8,987 bases of DNA from UBA1181 sp963654355 (GTDB taxonomy: Bacteria; Bacteroidota; Bacteroidia; Bacteroidales; Paludibacteraceae). Positions 7,616 to 8,987 of this stretch are shown here, piece by piece. A model generated the notes under the pieces. That model ran no database searches. It worked only from the letters and a program-made list of their open reading frames with translations, and was not told the origin of the DNA. The first letter of the stretch is position 1. The number at the start of each line of letters is the position of its first letter. The DNA lies in NCBI GenBank assembly GCA_963654355.1, contig CAVKBM010000188.1, positions 1 to 8,987 of the forward strand. Direction: 5' to 3'. A program made the translations under genes and the position numbers.

Positions 7616-7915
7616 ATGTTATTAGGAAACAGAATCAAAGATCTCCGTGACGAAACCGGGGTATTACAACGCCAGTTGGCGGCACTTTTGGAAATGGATA
7701 CCCCTATGTTTAGTAAGATTGAGCGTGGCACTCGATTTGCCAAAAGGCATCAAGTCATTCTATTAGCCGAATATTTCCACGTTGATGCCAAAGAAATGCT
7801 CTCCTTATGGCTGGCCGACAAAATGCTATATGCCGTAAAGGGGGAAAATGAAATAGAGTTAACCCTTAAAGCTATTGATGTGGCAAAGCGCAAGTTGATT
7901 GATACAGCCCCCTAA
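7616..7915 (+). CDS. XRE-type helix-turn-helix transcriptional regulator
   Basis: The 99-residue protein has an N-terminal Cro/C1 (XRE) helix-turn-helix: helix 1 around 4-15 (GNRIKDLRDETG), QRQLAALLEM (18-27) as helix 2, and TPMFSKIERG (29-38) as the recognition helix and turn, continuing to about residue 60. The C-terminal part is helical and unassigned. Small XRE proteins of this type (LLG/LFGN..K.LR start) are frequent in Bacteroidetes beside restriction or defence genes. It is the last gene of the row, 8 bases after the AlbA_2 gene, with a terminator 64 bases beyond its stop, so feedback control of the operon is plausible. The operon promoter lies outside the window, so no operator can be checked. 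Confidence 0.88.
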   Translation: MLLGNRIKDLRDETGVLQRQLAALLEMDTPMFSKIERGTRFAKRHQVILLAEYFHVDAKEMLSLWLADKMLYAVKGENEIELTLKAIDVAKRKLIDTAP

Positions 7916-7931
7916 TTGAGCTTTGTCTAAA

Positions 7932-7974
7932 AAGAGAGTAAAGTGACTTACCGTGTCATCCAACTTTAACTCTT
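7932..7974 (+). other. Imperfect inverted repeat after the last operon gene
   Basis: AAGAGAGTAAAGT (7932-7944) is nearly complementary to ACTTTAACTCTT (7963-7974), with one bulge and one mismatch; the arms continue inward as GTGAC against GTCAT. It lies between the XRE stop and the terminator and lacks its own T-tract. It may be a 3'-end RNA structure or an operator-like site. Confidence 0.45.
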
Positions 7975-7978
7975 AAAT

Positions 7979-8019
7979 GAACCTCACACAAAAACATTCT
8001 TGCGTGGGGTTCTTTTTTT
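7979..8019 (+). terminator. Rho-independent terminator of the operon
   Basis: GAACCTCACACAA (7979-7991) pairs with TTGCGTGGGGTTC (8000-8012): 11 Watson-Crick pairs, one G-T wobble and one A-C mismatch around an 8-base loop. The stem is followed directly by seven T (8013-8019). Its position 64 bases after the XRE stop closes the transcription unit. Confidence 0.88.
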
Positions 8020-8086
8020 CTCATTCTTGAAAATCCAATTAAAATTAAATCTTCAAAGATTCTCATCCATTATTGATATTTTATAC

Positions 8087-8094
8087 TAACTTTG
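8087..8094 (+). promoter_or_regulatory. Possible Bacteroidetes -7 element (TAACTTTG)
   Basis: TAACTTTG matches the TAnnTTTG consensus and is followed by CACA. A TTG at 8073-8075 lies too close (11 bases) to be a standard -33 box. No gene of note follows, so it could drive a non-coding RNA or be a remnant. Confidence 0.35.
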
Positions 8095-8113
8095 CACACA
8101 TAATCGGATGGTT

Positions 8114-8215
8114 CGCTACACTCCGCTACAACTCGCTACAAGGGAGATACGATTTTTCGGAGGCGCAAAACGTACATAAGTTGTTGATTTACAGAAAGGC
8201 TACACTTCGATACAC
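8114..8215 (+). repeat. CGCTACA direct repeats with 10-bp period
   Basis: CGCTACA occurs exactly at 8114-8120, 8124-8130 and 8134-8140, each 10 bases apart. A second pair of related units, GCTACAC (8199-8205) and GATACAC (8209-8215), keeps the same 10-base step. The period equals about one helical turn and not a codon multiple, so protein binding fits better than coding. Confidence 0.75.
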
Positions 8216-8362
8216 TTTTTGCTTCCCCAAAAGGCGCATAGGATGATGAAAAACGAATTTGTCTGATTAGATAATTGGATGCAAAATACATCCTAATAAT
8301 GGATATTGTAAATACTCAACTTTCAGAAATGAAAATAGATGCAATTTTTAGTGCATAAAAAA

Positions 8363-8439
8363 GGCTAAAGGTTTCCGTATGTCACGGAAAATTAGTATCT
8401 TTGTAGTGTTCAAACAAAAAGATATTAATTCCTTTAGCC
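8363..8439. repeat. 9-bp inverted repeat flanking the transposase promoter
   Basis: GGCTAAAGG (8363-8371) is the perfect reverse complement of CCTTTAGCC (8431-8439), and the second arm abuts the transposase ATG at 8440. Between them lies a second inverted repeat, TTTCCGT (8372-8378) with ACGGAAA (8384-8390), around a 5-base loop. Confidence 0.9.
8372..8403 (+). promoter_or_regulatory. Transposase promoter (Bacteroidetes type)
   Basis: TATCTTTG at 8396-8403 is an exact TAnnTTTG -7 element. TTTC at 8372-8375, 20 bases upstream, is one base from the TTTG -33 box. Transcription should begin near 8408-8412, between the two arms of the flanking 9-bp inverted repeat. Confidence 0.75.
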
Positions 8440-8937
8440 ATGCGCAAAGATACGACAAAAATTTCAGAATTGCAAGAATATTTCCAACAAAATGAGTGCC
8501 ATAAGGCAATAAACCGTATTTCTGAGGTGTTGGGCAGCCTTCGCCTTCGTGAAAAGCAAATTGGCGTGAGTAAGGCAAGCAATTGCAAGTATTCCATTCT
8601 TCAAGTGTTTCATCTTCTCGTCTTGTTCCCATTTTTTGGAGTGAAGGATGCGTTCCATTACAGTTCGTCCTCACTTGGCAGAATATTCCATTGCGAGAAA
8701 GATATGTTCTACGAATTTATGAAGAATGACATCATCGACTGGCGCAATTTGCTTTACATTATTAGCACTCAGCTCATCGATCGCCTCATGGTTCGTGCAG
8801 ACTCAAAGAAAAGCAAGCATCCTGTATGCATTGTGGCAGACGACACCGACATACCAAAGACTGGACGTTGCATAGAGTTGATTGGCAAGATGTACTCCCA
8901 TGTGTTGCATATCCATCGCCTGGGTTTCAAGGTATAG
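8440..8937 (+). pseudogene. Truncated DDE transposase, IS4/IS701-like
   Basis: The frame codes 165 residues and stops at TAG 8935-8937. The N-terminal part (1-60) resembles Bacteroides/Prevotella IS4-superfamily transposases. IVADDTDIPKTG (131-142) matches the first-aspartate motif (DDT.xPK.G) of IS701-type DDE enzymes, with D134 or D135 as the first catalytic residue, and ELIGKMYSHV follows as expected. Full-length relatives are roughly 400 residues and continue past LGFK with GLF-like sequence. Here the frame leaves the family after LGFK (codon ending 8931) and ends two codons later, so the second D and the E are missing and the product should be inactive. The ATG at 8440 is supported by the promoter and the abutting inverted-repeat arm. 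Confidence 0.8.
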
Positions 8938-8987
8938 TACTCCCCATTTTTAGACAGGGTTCGACATTGTTTTTCCAGCCAAGAGAG
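8932..8987. mobile_element. Possible end of a second insertion sequence
   Basis: Directly after the point where the transposase frame breaks, the sequence reads GTATAGTACTCCCC, then ATTTTTAGACAGGG. It has the look of an IS3-type terminal repeat (a short C-run, an A/T run, then AGACA). Only 56 bases are visible, so this rests on the abrupt junction and general resemblance. Confidence 0.35.

Larger units (their letters stand above)
8020..8362. other. AT-rich non-coding spacer between operon and insertion sequence
   Basis: No gene of useful length is seen on either strand. The stretch holds a possible -7 element at 8087, the phased CGCTACA repeats, two AGGCGCA copies (8161-8167 and 8232-8238), and a short inverted repeat GGATG/CATCC (8277-8281 and 8289-8293). 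A 23-codon frame at 8108-8179 overlaps the repeats and looks accidental. The left end of the insertion sequence probably lies in the last part of this stretch, but its terminal repeat cannot be identified because the partner end is missing. Confidence 0.6.
8363..8931 (+). mobile_element. Truncated insertion sequence, IS4/IS701-like
   Basis: This covers the regulatory leader and the 5' part of a DDE transposase gene. The true left end may lie somewhat upstream of 8363, and the right part is missing from the window, so neither terminal repeat is defined. Confidence 0.65.

Noticed and set aside
8108..8179. 23-codon frame starting MVRYTPLQL
   Set aside because: It overlaps the 10-bp-phased repeats, whose period is not a multiple of three, and it has no recognised family.
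8114..8215. CRISPR array
   Set aside because: The repeats are 7 bases with 3-base spacers, far too short, and there are no cas genes.
8348..8674. 108-codon open frame on the minus strand over the transposase start
   Set aside because: The sense strand has a good promoter, a family-like transposase and a start-linked inverted repeat; the minus product has no family features.

Overview
The window looks like a member of the Bacteroidales (Bacteroides/Prevotella group). Start codons lack Shine-Dalgarno sequences and follow short A/T-rich leaders, there are Bacteroidetes-type -7 elements (TAnnTTTG) upstream of the transposase, the kinase carries BspA-type leucine-rich repeats, and the IS transposase resembles those common in this group. 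Organism and function calls come from reading the sequence alone; no database search was made.

Positions 1-7915 hold seven plus-strand genes in an operon-like row, with gaps of 14, 4, 7, 235, 1 and 8 bases. In order they are: the 3' end of a NADAR-like ADP-ribose hydrolase; a DarT-like ADP-ribosyltransferase domain fused to a von Willebrand A (VWA) domain; a PP2C-type phosphatase; a Ser/Thr-type protein kinase with a long BspA-type LRR tail; a DraG/ARH-type ADP-ribosylglycohydrolase; an AlbA_2 (Schlafen-like) protein with a GHKL-like C-terminal ATPase region and a winged helix; and a small XRE-type helix-turn-helix protein. A rho-independent terminator follows at 7979-8019.

The main point is the combination. 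VWA + PP2C + kinase is the 'TerY-P' triad known from tellurite-resistance-associated (Ter) stress islands. Here the VWA protein carries an ADP-ribosyltransferase, and the locus adds two predicted ADP-ribose-removing enzymes. I infer a conflict or stress (possibly anti-phage) module in which a DNA-base ADP-ribosyltransferase is attached to a phosphorylation switch, is reversed by NADAR and perhaps by the ARH enzyme, may sense something through the LRR tail of the kinase, and is controlled by the AlbA_2 and/or XRE proteins. The 235-base gap before the ARH gene holds a C8 tract and what looks like a frameshifted small reading frame.

From 8020 to the end the sequence is mobile or degraded. It has an AT-rich spacer with 10-bp-phased CGCTACA repeats, a promoter, a 9-bp inverted repeat that would bury the transposase start codon in read-through transcripts, and an IS4/IS701-like transposase cut off after about 164 residues. 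The cut coincides with sequence that resembles the end of a second insertion sequence.
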